From contig NZ_ADGQ01000018.1 of the NCBI RefSeq assembly GCF_000147675.1, positions 1 to 50,243 on the forward strand: DNA of 50,243 nt, written 5' to 3'. The translations under genes and the position numbers were made by a program. Shown here piece by piece: positions 16,345 through 27,570 of the stretch (positions are counted from its first letter, which is position 1; each line of letters opens with the position of its first letter). The notes beneath the pieces were generated by a model. The model searched no databases. It was not told where the DNA came from and saw only the letters and a program-made list of their open reading frames with translations. The stretch comes from Peptostreptococcus stomatis DSM 17678 (GTDB taxonomy: Bacteria > Bacillota > Clostridia > Peptostreptococcales > Peptostreptococcaceae).

Positions 16345-17920
16345 GTTTAAAACCTCCTCCCAACAAAGCAAATACCACAAAGGCAATATATACTAGACCC
16401 ATTATCATATAGGTCATAAACTTCCTCTTAAAGGTACCAAACATTACTGATAGGTTGGTAATATCCAACATTGGCCCCATAACTATAAAGGCCAGTATGG
16501 CATTGGCTGGCATTACATTATAGAAGGTCCTTGCTATAAAGGCATTTGAGGTAGAACATACAGATATAAAGAAGGCTGCAAGTATCATGGCTATGACGGC
16601 TATGGCATTTACCTTATTCATACTTATAAAAAAGTCCTTGGATATAGCCACCTGCAAGACTGCAGATATAAAGGCCCCGGTAATTACATAAAAGCCTACT
16701 CTAAATAGCTCTTTTCTGGTATGGACCACTATGGCCTCTAAATACCTCATCTTACCCTTGGACCTCAACTTGTATATGGCACTATCACCAATGGAATACT
16801 TGTCTATTACATCCTTTACTATACTAATCTTCTTCCTCTTTTCAATAACCATCAAAACCAGGCCTACCATAAAGGCAAATAAAAGGCCAAAACCTATCCT
16901 ATATAAAATAACCTTGGGCATATTGGGAAAGGCATAAAAGGTAGATAGGATTACTATCGGATTAATTGCCGGTGATGCCAATAAAAATGTTATGGCCACC
17001 GGATAAGAATAGCCCTTCTTTATTATTGAAGTGGCAACTGGTACCATAGCACAGTCACATACCGGGAAAAATATACCGGCAAACAAGGCCCCTATCAAAG
17101 ACTTAATACTGGTCTTTTCAAAAATCTTATTAAACCTATTCCTTGATACGAATATTTGTATCAGGCTAGATAAAATGGCTCCTATAAGCAAAAATGGCAG
17201 TATCTGTATCACTAGACTTAAAAAAATCCCCAATATCCTCTGCATCTTGCCGTTATAAAAGTCTGGTGCCAAAAACTTAGCCCCTATGATAATCATATTT
17301 AAGACTACAAAAGCCAGGCCAAATTTTATTATTTCAAGATCTGACCTGGACATAGAATCTGATACTATATCTAATTCATCATCCAAGAAGAGTTCATTGT
17401 CCAAGTGGATATCACAGGCCTTATTTATATGCCTGATAGCCTTGTATTTAAGGTTCATATCATCTATATCATATCCATTACTCTTAGTCATAGCTAGGAT
17501 ATCACAGTTGGATATCTTATCCACCATTATAGCTTCCATATTGTTTATATATATATCAAAGGTCTTGTAATCTACCACATCTATAAGATTTTTAATGTAG
17601 TAGCCCCTTGTAAACTTCATACCTAGAACCCTTTCTAAGTCCCACATACCATTGTATTCTATCAATACATAGTCTGGCTTCAGTCTTGCTATCTCCTTAT
17701 TTATCCTGTCCTGGTTAAAGTCTTCTTCCTTAAAGATATCTATGCATGTTATATTTACATCCTCAATAAACAAGTCCTCGTATGACTCCATTCCTAATTC
17801 AGTATTTATTATAAGTATATTTTTATAGCTAATTACAGCTTCTTTTTCTATTAATTTTTTTATAAATGATGTCTTGCCAGCTTCGAATACACCTGTGACA
17901 AGATCAATTACTCCCGACAT
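16337..17920 (-). CDS. CobW-like P-loop NTPase fused to a YraQ/UPF0718 permease
   Basis: A 527-residue two-part protein. Residues about 1-190 look like a CobW/UreG-type GTPase: Walker A GVFEAGKT (10-17), a Walker-B-like strand followed by IEYNGMWDL (about 105-118), and a degenerate base-recognition motif (MTKSNGYD). Residues about 200-527 are a permease with about eight membrane segments and the family hallmark FPVCDCAMVPVATSIIKKG followed by FLLASPAINP. The two functions are usually on separate genes, often side by side in metal-responsive operons. A role in metal (perhaps zinc) handling is inferred from the YcgR/YcgQ/CobW association. Start: ATG preceded by GGGGGTAAGAA. Confidence 0.85.
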   Translation of the reverse strand: MSGVIDLVTGVFEAGKTSFIKKLIEKEAVISYKNILIINTELGMESYEDLFIEDVNITCIDIFKEEDFNQDRINKEIARLKPDYVLIEYNGMWDLERVLGMKFTRGYYIKNLIDVVDYKTFDIYINNMEAIMVDKISNCDILAMTKSNGYDIDDMNLKYKAIRHINKACDIHLDNELFLDDELDIVSDSMSRSDLEIIKFGLAFVVLNMIIIGAKFLAPDFYNGKMQRILGIFLSLVIQILPFLLIGAILSSLIQIFVSRNRFNKIFEKTSIKSLIGALFAGIFFPVCDCAMVPVATSIIKKGYSYPVAITFLLASPAINPIVILSTFYAFPNMPKVILYRIGFGLLFAFMVGLVLMVIEKRKKISIVKDVIDKYSIGDSAIYKLRSKGKMRYLEAIVVHTRKELFRVGFYVITGAFISAVLQVAISKDFFISMNKVNAIAVIAMILAAFFISVCSTSNAFIARTFYNVMPANAILAFIVMGPMLDITNLSVMFGTFKRKFMTYMIMGLVYIAFVVFALLGGGFKLV

Positions 17921-17942
17921 TTCTTACCCCCTATATAAAAAT

Positions 17943-17972
17943 GGTTTACTTCTTATTATACAACAATAAACC
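17943..17972 (-). promoter_or_regulatory. Promoter with inverted repeat centred on the -10, permease operon
   Basis: On the minus strand a TATAAT (17955-17960) lies about 35 nt before the start of the fusion gene. It is flanked symmetrically by GGTTTA (17943-17948) and TAAACC (17967-17972), with nested TTATT/AATAA arms. A symmetrical site on the -10 could be a repressor operator. It does not match the known Bacillus Zur box. No clear -35 is present. The rest of 17921-18223 is AT-rich and holds only this and the opposing promoter. Confidence 0.35.
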
Positions 17973-18186
17973 TTACTATACCTAAATATCCTACTTAAAA
18001 TTTATTATATTTACATAGACTACTTATTTTTATTGCATAAAGGTTTTTTAACTTATTTTTAACGATTGTTTATTTATTAAAAATAATAAATTTTATATAA
18101 ATATATTAATATCATTCTACAACCACTGATAATTATTATATTTTTTTAATTTATTTGAATTTTCTCATTTTATTAAAGCTTTTTTG

Positions 18187-18195
18187 TGTTATAAT
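18187..18195 (+). promoter_or_regulatory. Extended -10 promoter of the YkvI-type gene
   Basis: TGTTATAAT fits the extended -10 consensus TGNTATAAT and lies 29 nt before the ATG at 18224, with GGAGG in between. No convincing -35 is seen. Confidence 0.55.
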
Positions 18196-18223
18196 ATAAA
18201 CAAAGAAATAAGGAGGTGTTTCT

Positions 18224-19411
18224 ATGGTTAAGAAAAAGTATTTTACATCCATAAGTATTGGTGTTGCTACAGTTTGGTTTTCTACCCACTGTGGTGCGGG
18301 ATTCGCTTCTGGAACACAAGAGTTACAATACTTTGCCAATCATGGTTGGTTTGGAGTTTTAATGCCAATTATCACATTTGCAATTATTGCTTTCACCTAT
18401 TACATTGGTCTAGAAACTGCTAGACAAACTGACAAATGGGGTTATGACTTGTGGTCTAGGGAAGCCTTTGGTTCAAAGTCAAAATTTTTGACTCCTGCCA
18501 TGGATTTTTCAATCATAATTACAACTATAGCTGCTACGGCTGCTACAATAGCAACAGGTGGCCTACTTGGGAACCAGTATCTTGGACTACCAATTGCTGT
18601 CGGCTCAATAGCAATGTTTGTTATAGTTACACTACTGTCTATATTTGGAGAAAATATAGTTAGAAAGAATGCCATGATAATGACATCTGCAATCCTTATA
18701 ATAATAACAATTGTCTTGGTTGCAGGACTAATAAAATTTGCTCCAGATATAGCTAGATTATTTAAAGCTGGATATGTAAATCCACAGTCAGCAAGGTGGA
18801 GTATTTCAGGTAAGGGGGCTCCTGTTCCTGGAAATGTTGGAAACTCACTTCTATGGGCGCTTACATATGCTGGCTTCCAGATTAGTGCAATTGGGGGAAT
18901 AGCCGCATCATTTAAGGGTGGCAAGTTCAAGGAAGAGGCCAAGGGTGCCATGACTATAGGTGCTGTCATTAATATTTTAATGTTGATAGGTATATGCTTA
19001 TTGATATTCTCCCAGATGCCACATATCTTCACAGATCAGGCAACTAGAAAACTACCTACTGTATTTATAGTAAACCAGCTTAATATACCAGTTTTGGCTG
19101 TCCTATACCCTATACTACTATTCCTAGCCCTAATAACAACTGCGGTAGGATTTATATTTGGTATGGTACAAAGACTTGACCCTTATGTATTAAAGAATAT
19201 GGAATCAAAGCCCGTTCTTAGAAAGGCAATCATCAGTATCTGTTGTCTTTTGGTTTGTTACGGAGTATCAAACTTTGGTCTAATGTGGGTTATCCAGGTT
19301 GCTTATAAGTATCTAGGTATTTTCAACTGGATATTTATAATACTACCATTATGGTTCTTGGGTTATAAGAATATAAAGAAAAGAGATAAGGGTGAAAAAT
19401 TAGAAGTTTAA
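18224..19411 (+). CDS. YkvI-family membrane transporter
   Basis: A 395-residue integral membrane protein with about ten or eleven helices. It opens with VWFSTHCGAGFASGTQE, a glycine-rich discontinuous first helix as in the APC/LeuT superfamily, and resembles the COG3949 (YkvI) group of uncharacterised transporters. The substrate is unknown. It runs against the direction of its neighbours, has its own promoter and ends at a strong terminator. Start: ATG with AAGGAGG 9 nt upstream. Confidence 0.8.
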   Translation: MVKKKYFTSISIGVATVWFSTHCGAGFASGTQELQYFANHGWFGVLMPIITFAIIAFTYYIGLETARQTDKWGYDLWSREAFGSKSKFLTPAMDFSIIITTIAATAATIATGGLLGNQYLGLPIAVGSIAMFVIVTLLSIFGENIVRKNAMIMTSAILIIITIVLVAGLIKFAPDIARLFKAGYVNPQSARWSISGKGAPVPGNVGNSLLWALTYAGFQISAIGGIAASFKGGKFKEEAKGAMTIGAVINILMLIGICLLIFSQMPHIFTDQATRKLPTVFIVNQLNIPVLAVLYPILLFLALITTAVGFIFGMVQRLDPYVLKNMESKPVLRKAIISICCLLVCYGVSNFGLMWVIQVAYKYLGIFNWIFIILPLWFLGYKNIKKRDKGEKLEV

Positions 19412-19433
19412 CCTATTGTTAACTAAATTTCTC

Positions 19434-19487
19434 ATAAAAAACAGGGAGGTCCTCTGGATGTATATCCAGGACCTCCCTGTTTTTTTA
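19434..19487. terminator. Strong bidirectional terminator
   Basis: ACAGGGAGGTC (19441-19451) pairs with GACCTCCCTGT (19470-19480), with an inner CTGGAT/ATCCAG stem and a GTAT loop. An A run precedes and a T run follows, so it can end transcription of both convergent genes (18224-19411 and 19493-20314). Confidence 0.9.
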
Positions 19488-19492
19488 TATTA

Positions 19493-20314
19493 TTAATTTG
19501 TCGGATGCATCAAGTTTATCCTTGAAAACTTAATGCCATGTTGGTCAAATTCATGTTTAAATTCTTCCATCAATTTGTAGTATACATCCCAATAATCTTC
19601 AGTCTTTACCCATGGTCTGGCTATAAATTTAATTATATTATTATTCATAGATTCCACACCTATTAGGGGTTTTGGAGAAGATAAAATCCTTTCATCTTGA
19701 TCGAATAACCTATTAGATATCTCATATAAGGCCTTTACATTTGTATCGTACTCTACATTAAATACAAAGTCTATCCTCCTCTTATTCTGAGCTGTATAGT
19801 TGATTACAGGGTTAGAGGTCAATTGGAAGTTTGGCATTACTATCAATTTATTATCTGTTGTCTTTAAGCTTGTTGAGAACATCAAGATCTCCATAACTGT
19901 TCCCTCATTGCCCTGACAGCTTATAAAATCCCCTATATCAAATGGCTTGAAAAATAGGATTATCAAGCAGGATCCCAAATTTGATAGGACCTCCTTGAAG
20001 GCCAGACCAATACTGAAACCAGCTGCACCCAGGACTGCTACAAAGGATGTAGTATTTACACCCAGTATAGACATGGCCTGCATAAAGGCTATAATTATAA
20101 TTGTAACCTGGACAAAATTAATCATAAAGGTTACCATACCAATACTTGACTTGTACTTAGTAAGTATCTTATTCAAAAACCTCTTTACCAGCTTGGCTAT
20201 TATTACACCTATTACTATAATTATAATGGCAAATACAATAGCTGGCAGCTTGTCTGTAAAAATATCTATATATTTGCTAAAAATCGTGGTTTGTTTTTCT
20301 ATTGTTTCTTCCAA
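19493..20314 (-). CDS. mscS: Small-conductance mechanosensitive channel, MscS family
   Basis: A 273-residue MscS-type channel with three N-terminal membrane helices. The third, pore-lining helix is Gly/Ala-rich (VLGAAGFSIGLAFKEVLSN), followed by KPFDIGDFISCQGNEGTV of the beta domain and a C-terminal alpha/beta domain. It releases solutes on hypo-osmotic shock. The start follows GGGGGGAG. A weak SigB-like promoter (ATTTAA, 13 nt, GGGAAA) lies at 20350-20374, at the right distance for a leader of about 30 nt. Confidence 0.93.
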   Translation of the reverse strand: MEETIEKQTTIFSKYIDIFTDKLPAIVFAIIIIVIGVIIAKLVKRFLNKILTKYKSSIGMVTFMINFVQVTIIIIAFMQAMSILGVNTTSFVAVLGAAGFSIGLAFKEVLSNLGSCLIILFFKPFDIGDFISCQGNEGTVMEILMFSTSLKTTDNKLIVMPNFQLTSNPVINYTAQNKRRIDFVFNVEYDTNVKALYEISNRLFDQDERILSSPKPLIGVESMNNNIIKFIARPWVKTEDYWDVYYKLMEEFKHEFDQHGIKFSRINLMHPTN

Positions 20315-20381
20315 TAATCTCCCCCCTCTTCATTTTTATATATTGGATTTTTCCCTATCTTTGATAACTTAAATCCACATA

Positions 20382-21152
20382 TTATTTGAGATTTTTTAAC
20401 ATAGACTTATAACCACTTATCAAGAAGTTTACATCCATACTTACAGCTACACCATCTATACCTTGGGCCATCATATCCTTGGCTATATTCACATCATTTG
20501 CATAGTACATAACAAATTTATCCTTATCATGGCAGGCCTTTATAATCCTGGCTACTGCCTCCTTGAATTCAGGCTTGTCAAACTGGCCTGATATACCCAT
20601 GGAGTTAGATAGGTCAAAAGGACCTATAAATATACCATCTACACCATCCATGGCTGCGATTTCTTCTATAACTTCAAGGGCTCCTACAGTCTCACATTGG
20701 GGTATTAACCAGGTTTCATTATTCATATAGTCCATATATGGTCCTACTCCCTTGCTGGCTACGGGGTCATGGCCATAGCCTCCTATCCTGGAAAAGAAAA
20801 ATCCCCTCTCCCCCCTAGGTGGGTACTTGCCCCACTTGATTATATCCTTGACTTGGTCAATATTTTCTACACATGGAATAATTAAGGCCCTGGCCCCTAT
20901 ATCTAGTGACTTTAATATGGCTGACCTACTGATTTCCTTGACCCTGACTATAGGTGTCATCCCCCTAAGTTCCGCTGCCCTTATATATGACATTGTAGTC
21001 TCAATGTCAAAAGGACCATGCTCATTGTCTATAATAATAAAGTCTAGGCCTGCTATAGCCGCTGCTTCTACAGCTGTTTGGCCACCTAATTCAAAGAAAC
21101 TTCCCAATAAAACTTCCTTATTTTCCAACTTCTTTTTAGAAAAATTAATCAT
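20382..21152 (-). CDS. HpcH/HpaI-family class II aldolase
   Basis: A 256-residue TIM-barrel protein of the HpcH/HpaI aldolase/citrate lyase superfamily. It has LDFIIIDNEHGPFD (metal/substrate region), MTPIVRVKE, DIGARALIIPCVE, GERGFFFSRIGGYG, PQCETVGALE and DGIFIGPFDLSNSMG. Relatives such as YfaU or GarL cleave 2-keto-3-deoxy sugar acids to pyruvate plus an aldehyde. The real substrate cannot be told, because no sugar-acid genes are next to it. Start: ATG with GGAGG 7 nt upstream. Confidence 0.87.
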   Translation of the reverse strand: MINFSKKKLENKEVLLGSFFELGGQTAVEAAAIAGLDFIIIDNEHGPFDIETTMSYIRAAELRGMTPIVRVKEISRSAILKSLDIGARALIIPCVENIDQVKDIIKWGKYPPRGERGFFFSRIGGYGHDPVASKGVGPYMDYMNNETWLIPQCETVGALEVIEEIAAMDGVDGIFIGPFDLSNSMGISGQFDKPEFKEAVARIIKACHDKDKFVMYYANDVNIAKDMMAQGIDGVAVSMDVNFLISGYKSMLKNLK

Positions 21153-21224
21153 AGTTTCCTCCTTTTAAATATCTTCTTATTTTAATATGCCATAGATATC
21201 ATAAATTATCCTAAGTAAAGTAAA

Positions 21225-21407
21225 TTATATTAAATCCTCTACATCCATATCAAAGACCCTGGCCAACTCACCTATTACTTCATCCAAAGGGCTTAAATCA
21301 TCCTTATCCACTATTTCTTCCATCTCACTATCACTGATATTAAGGGCTGCTCCTAGTAGGCCAACATCCAAGCCCCTCTCTTCCATAAGTTTTCTTAATC
21401 TCGACAT
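21225..21407 (-). CDS. Small HTH (Cro/CI-like) protein
   Basis: A 60-residue acidic protein preceded by GGAGGTTGAG. Its pattern (RLRKLMEERGLDVGLLGAAL, then ELARVFDMDVEDL) follows the helix spacing of a minimal XRE/Cro HTH, in which the last helix usually reads LA..F.v....L. The recognition helix is unusually acidic, so DNA binding is uncertain. The 260 bp on its downstream side (to 21667) hold no gene, only a small TTGGCT-ATA-AGCCAA hairpin. Confidence 0.6.
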   Translation of the reverse strand: MSRLRKLMEERGLDVGLLGAALNISDSEMEEIVDKDDLSPLDEVIGELARVFDMDVEDLI

Positions 21408-21667
21408 TTACTCAACCTCCATACCTCTATTATAGGTCTTATATTTATATTTTTTAAATTATGGATTTTTCCTTATATATATTTATTATAGTAACATTAA
21501 ATTAATACCATTCATATTTGCTACAAAAAAATCCCCCTATGATATCTTAATTTTACCATAGAAGGACTTATAATTTCATATTTTTTTGGCTATAAGCCAA
21601 GTAAACTTGACCAATTAAACCTACCTATAAAAACTTAATTATATTTGTAAACAGGTCAATATTTGGC

Positions 21668-22441
21668 CTAAACTACCTTATTGTATTCTTTTTTTAGTTT
21701 TTCTATTATCTTTTTCTCCAACCTTGATACAGTCATCTGTGATATACCAAGTTCTTCAGCTATTACTGACTGGGTCTTGTTATCAAAGAATCTTCCACGT
21801 ATAATTTGAACCTCTAACTCGTTTAAGGTCTTCATAAAATGATTTATAAAGTCCATTTCTTCAATATGCCTAAAATTCTTTTCCTCTGTACCGACCCTAT
21901 CCCCCAGAGTCATATCCTTGTCCTCTGAATCATCATTACTAGGTGTATCTAGTGATACAGGCTGGTAGCCATAAGATGCTTCCATTGCTTCCAAAACTTC
22001 TTCTTCAGTTATGTCTAAATAACCGGCAATTTCTGAAGGTGTTGGACTCCTCCTTAGTTCTTGTTCCAAGTATACCTTGGCATTGCTTATTTTCTTGCTT
22101 AATTCCTGTATTCTCCTTGGAACTCGGAGTGTCCATACCTTATCTCTAAAATACTTCTTAATTTCTCCAACTATAGTTGGTGTTGCGAAACTTGAAAATT
22201 CAAATCCCTTAGAAATATCATATCTATCAATTGCATAGATAAGAGCTAGAGATGCTACTTGATATAAATCTTCATAGTCTACACCCTTATTCATATACTT
22301 TCTTGACAGTATCTTTGCCAAGTATAGATGTTTCTCAATAAGTATGTTTCTAACCGCAGCATTAGTCTTATCATCAGAAAAAATTTTGAAAAGTTCTTTT
22401 ACGTCCATTTCCTCATATTTTTTTTCTGTGATCAAATTCAT
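21668..22441 (-). CDS. sigB: General stress sigma factor SigB
   Basis: A 257-residue sigma factor of the SigB/SigF/SigG class. Region 2 has YEDLYQVASLALIYAIDRYD and PTIVGEIKKYFRDK. The region-3 stretch TLRVPRRIQEL and the segment EEEVLEAMEASYGYQPVSLD match SigB (WSVHVPRRIKEL; EEEVLETMEMGKSYQALSVD in B. subtilis) far better than SigF. Region 4 ends LGISQMTVSRLEKKI. It is third in rsbV-rsbW-sigB. Its ATG directly follows the rsbW stop. It likely controls stress genes such as csbD (35.6 kb). Confidence 0.92.
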   Translation of the reverse strand: MNLITEKKYEEMDVKELFKIFSDDKTNAAVRNILIEKHLYLAKILSRKYMNKGVDYEDLYQVASLALIYAIDRYDISKGFEFSSFATPTIVGEIKKYFRDKVWTLRVPRRIQELSKKISNAKVYLEQELRRSPTPSEIAGYLDITEEEVLEAMEASYGYQPVSLDTPSNDDSEDKDMTLGDRVGTEEKNFRHIEEMDFINHFMKTLNELEVQIIRGRFFDNKTQSVIAEELGISQMTVSRLEKKIIEKLKKEYNKVV

Positions 22442-22849
22442 TTATTCCTCAACTCCAACCAACTTTGTCATCTTAATTATAGTTCCACACTTATTACAAG
22501 ACTTTATTTCAACCTCATCCATTAGGGTCTTGATTATAAAAATACCTAGACCACTAGTTTTTGGATTTTTTAAGTCTGGTGATGCTAAAGAATCAACGTC
22601 ATATCCGATACCATCATCTGAAACCTCAATGGTCAACTTATCAGGATAAACATAAAATTTAATTTGAAACTCATCTTTATCGCTATGTTTGATGGCATTT
22701 GTACAAGCTTCAGATACACAAATTTTCATATCCTCTATGTCATCAAGTGAAAAACCAATCTTACTGGCTATCCCTGACAATGTTAGTCTGATTACAGATA
22801 CAAAATCTGGATTGACAGACACATTCATGCTTATTAATTCGTACGCCAA
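22442..22849 (-). CDS. rsbW: Serine-protein kinase / anti-sigma-B factor RsbW
   Basis: A 135-residue GHKL ATPase: DMKICVSEACTNAIKH (N-box), EVSDDGIGYD (D-box) and TSGLGIFIIKTLMDEV (G-box). The stretch IRLTLSGIASKIG is diagnostic of RsbW rather than SpoIIAB. It binds and holds SigB, and phosphorylates RsbV. Start is a TTG at 22849 with GGAGGG 6 nt upstream, overlapping the rsbV end region. The gene is coupled to both neighbours. Confidence 0.93.
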   Translation of the reverse strand: MAYELISMNVSVNPDFVSVIRLTLSGIASKIGFSLDDIEDMKICVSEACTNAIKHSDKDEFQIKFYVYPDKLTIEVSDDGIGYDVDSLASPDLKNPKTSGLGIFIIKTLMDEVEIKSCNKCGTIIKMTKLVGVEE

Positions 22850-22851
22850 AT

Positions 22852-23169
22852 TTATCCCTCCATACTTATGATCTGGTCTAGACCAGTTATCTTAAAAATT
22901 CTTTTTACATTATCTTTGGCCTTGGATATCTTTATATCCTTGCCATCAGTCCTCAATTTTTTCATCAAACCTACTAGTACACCTATACCTGTAGAATCTA
23001 TATATTCAAGATTAGTCATATCAATAACTACATCTGCAAATTTTTCATCTACAGCCTTGTATAACTCTTCTTTGAGCTTGTTGGCACACGATATATCAAG
23101 TTCGCCATTAAGTGCAACAACCCACTCATTTGAATCATTTTCATAATTTGATTTTATATTTAGCGACAT
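22852..23169 (-). CDS. rsbV: Anti-sigma factor antagonist RsbV
   Basis: A 105-residue STAS-domain protein. The loop YIDSTGIGVLVGLMK contains the serine that the partner kinase phosphorylates, and DVVIDMTNLEYIDS precedes it. Dephosphorylated RsbV would free SigB from RsbW. It starts 38 nt after gyrA with a good AAGGAGG, so it is either read from the gyrase operon or has its own promoter inside the end of gyrA. Confidence 0.93.
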   Translation of the reverse strand: MSLNIKSNYENDSNEWVVALNGELDISCANKLKEELYKAVDEKFADVVIDMTNLEYIDSTGIGVLVGLMKKLRTDGKDIKISKAKDNVKRIFKITGLDQIISMEG

Positions 23170-23207
23170 AAAATCCTCCTTAAAATACTCAAATTTTTAT
23201 AAAGTTC

Positions 23208-25646
23208 TTACTCTTCTTCTCCCTTTAATTTAGCTATTGAAACTACTTCAACTTCTTCATCAGTCTTCATCAGCTTGACACCACTAGTTACCCTACCAAA
23301 GATAGATATCTCATTTACCCTAATCCTAATCAAAACTCCATTAGAGTTAATCATCATCATTTCATCATCTTCATCTACCAGGGTAGCTCCAACCAATTTA
23401 CCAGTCTTAGAGTTTATATTGTAGGTCTTTATACCCTTACCAGCCCTAATCTGTGGCCTGTATTCTTCTGTTTCAGTCCTCTTACCAAAGCCTTTTTCAC
23501 TTACTACTAATAGGTCAGTTCCGTTACTGATAAGGTCCATAGATACTACATGGTCTCCCTTAGATAGGGTAATACCCTTGACTCCAGTCGCAGTTCTACC
23601 CATTGACCTTACATCATTTTCATTAAATCTGATCGACATACCATTTTCTGTTACCAGGATAATATCCTCTTCACCATTTGTCCTGTTTACACCTATTAAT
23701 TCATCACCATCTTTTAGGTTTATTGCTATTAGGCCAGACTTATTTATATTCTTGAAGTCTGATATAGGAGTCTTCTTTACTATACCACTCTTTGTAGCAA
23801 ATAGCAGGTACTTAAGATCTTCATTTTCCTTACTATCAGTATTAAATGAAATAGTCCTTGCTATCTTTTCACCTGGGTTTAGCTGTAGGAGGTTAACTAT
23901 TGCTGTTCCCTTAGATGTCCTCTTTCCTTCTGGAACCTCATAGGCATTTAACTTGTAGACCCTACCCCTATTTGTAAAGAATAGCATCAACGAGTGGGTA
24001 GTTGTAGATATCAGGTCTGTTACAAAGTCTTCTTCCCTTGTAGTCAAAGCTGATATACCTCTTCCACCCCTCTTTTGGCTCTTATATGTATCAGCAGGCA
24101 ACCTCTTTATATAACCAAGATGAGTTAAGGTAATTGCTATTTCCTCCTCCTCATAAAGGTCTTTTAGGGCTATTTCACCCTCTGCTGGCTTAATTTCTGT
24201 TCTTCTTGGATCTGCATACTTGTCCTTTATGGCTAACATCTCATCCTTTATTACTCCAAATAGCTTATTTTCATCAGCTAGTATGGATTCTAAGTATGTG
24301 ATTCTTTCCATTAATTCTTTGTATTCATTGTCTATCTTATCTCTTTCAAGGCCTGTCAACCTCTGAAGTCTCATGTCAAGGATGGCCTGGGCCTGTATAT
24401 CTGATAGGGCAAATTCCTCTATCAACTTTTCCTTGGCTATCTGACCATTTTCAGATCCTCTGATTATTGATATTACCCTATCTATATTGTCTAAGGCTAT
24501 CTTCAACCCTTCTAATATATGGGCTCTGGCCTGGGCCTTCTTAAGTTCAAATTGAGTTCTTCTTGTTATTACATCCTTCTGGTGGTCCACATAGCACTCT
24601 AGGTACTGCTTTAGGTTAAGCACCTTTGGAGTTTTATCCACTATAGCTAGGTTTATTATTGAGAAAGTTTCCTCTAACTGTGAGTGCTTGTATAGGTTGT
24701 TTAGTATGATATTGGCATTTACATCCCTCTTTAGCTCTATTACAACCCTTATACCATGCCTATTAGTCTCATCCCTAAGGTCTGATATTCCTTCAACCTT
24801 CTTGTCTCTTACCAGGTCAGCTATTCTTTCTACCAGCCTAGACTTGTTTACCTGGAATGGTATTTCTGTTATTACTATCTGCTGCTTACCCTTTGGTAGC
24901 TCTTCTATTTCTGCCCTAGCCCTTACTCTAACCTTACCCCTACCTGTCCTGTAGGCTTCCTTGATCCCCTCTGTACCTATTATCATGGCACCAGTTGGGA
25001 AGTCTGGTCCAGATATATGCTCCATCAAATCTTCCGTAGTACAATCCCTATTATCTATATAGTGGACCGTAGCATCTATTACTTCACCCAGGTTATGAGG
25101 TGGTATAGATGTGGCCATACCAACGGCTATACCATTAGAACCATTTACCAATAGGTTTGGATACTTGGCAGGTAATACTAGTGGCTCCTGAAGTGATTCG
25201 TCAAAGTTGGGACCAAAATCTACTGTTTCCTTGTCTATATCCCTTAGTAGCTCTGTAGCCAGTCTAGACATCCTGGCCTCTGTATAACGCATGGCTGCGG
25301 GGCTATCTCCATCCACATTACCAAAGTTACCCTGACCATCTACCAATAGGCCTCTAGTTGCAAAGTCCTGGGCCATCTTTACCATGGCCATATATACTGA
25401 TGAGTCACCGTGTGGATGGTACTTACCTAGCACGTCACCGACTATACGGGCTGACTTCCTGTATGGCTTGTCTGGTGTTATTCCCTGCTCGATCATTGAG
25501 TAAAGTATTCTTCTATGAACTGGCTTTAGACCGTCTCTTACATCTGGAAGGGCCCTACCCACTATTACGCTCATAGAATAATCTATATATGATTTTTTCA
25601 TTTCCTGAGATATCTCTATAGGAATTATTTTGCTCTTATTCTCCAT
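23208..25646 (-). CDS. gyrA: DNA gyrase subunit A
   Basis: An 812-residue type IIA topoisomerase subunit. The catalytic Tyr is in [10 protein letters not shown] (about 120), and the C-terminal DNA-wrapping domain has the GyrA-box SQKRGGRG and the usual six-blade repeats. With GyrB it introduces negative supercoils. The quinolone region reads [12 protein letters not shown]: Ser82 equals E. coli Ser83, but position 86 (E. coli Asp87) is Met, not acidic. The gene follows gyrB by 16 nt. Confidence 0.98.
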   Translation of the reverse strand: MENKSKIIPIEISQEMKKSYIDYSMSVIVGRALPDVRDGLKPVHRRILYSMIEQGITPDKPYRKSARIVGDVLGKYHPHGDSSVYMAMVKMAQDFATRGLLVDGQGNFGNVDGDSPAAMRYTEARMSRLATELLRDIDKETVDFGPNFDESLQEPLVLPAKYPNLLVNGSNGIAVGMATSIPPHNLGEVIDATVHYIDNRDCTTEDLMEHISGPDFPTGAMIIGTEGIKEAYRTGRGKVRVRARAEIEELPKGKQQIVITEIPFQVNKSRLVERIADLVRDKKVEGISDLRDETNRHGIRVVIELKRDVNANIILNNLYKHSQLEETFSIINLAIVDKTPKVLNLKQYLECYVDHQKDVITRRTQFELKKAQARAHILEGLKIALDNIDRVISIIRGSENGQIAKEKLIEEFALSDIQAQAILDMRLQRLTGLERDKIDNEYKELMERITYLESILADENKLFGVIKDEMLAIKDKYADPRRTEIKPAEGEIALKDLYEEEEIAITLTHLGYIKRLPADTYKSQKRGGRGISALTTREEDFVTDLISTTTHSLMLFFTNRGRVYKLNAYEVPEGKRTSKGTAIVNLLQLNPGEKIARTISFNTDSKENEDLKYLLFATKSGIVKKTPISDFKNINKSGLIAINLKDGDELIGVNRTNGEEDIILVTENGMSIRFNENDVRSMGRTATGVKGITLSKGDHVVSMDLISNGTDLLVVSEKGFGKRTETEEYRPQIRAGKGIKTYNINSKTGKLVGATLVDEDDEMMMINSNGVLIRIRVNEISIFGRVTSGVKLMKTDEEVEVVSIAKLKGEEE

Positions 25647-25662
25647 TTAAATCCTTCACCCC

Positions 25663-27570
<1,908 letters not shown>

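Noticed and set aside
21590-21612. TTGGCT-ATA-AGCCAA hairpin as the sigB terminator
   Set aside because: On the minus strand the hairpin is followed by A residues, not T, so it does not look like an intrinsic terminator for sigB.
21668-23169. Reading the operon as spoIIAA-spoIIAB-sigF and therefore calling the organism a spore-former
   Set aside because: Several stretches of the sigma factor and the kinase match SigB and RsbW (VPRRIQEL, EEEVLEAME, IRLTLSGIAS) much better than SigF and SpoIIAB, so sporulation cannot be argued from these genes.
23218-23243. SigB promoter inside the end of gyrA as a firm feature
   Set aside because: Only three of six -10 bases fit the consensus, so it is mentioned as a possibility and not annotated.
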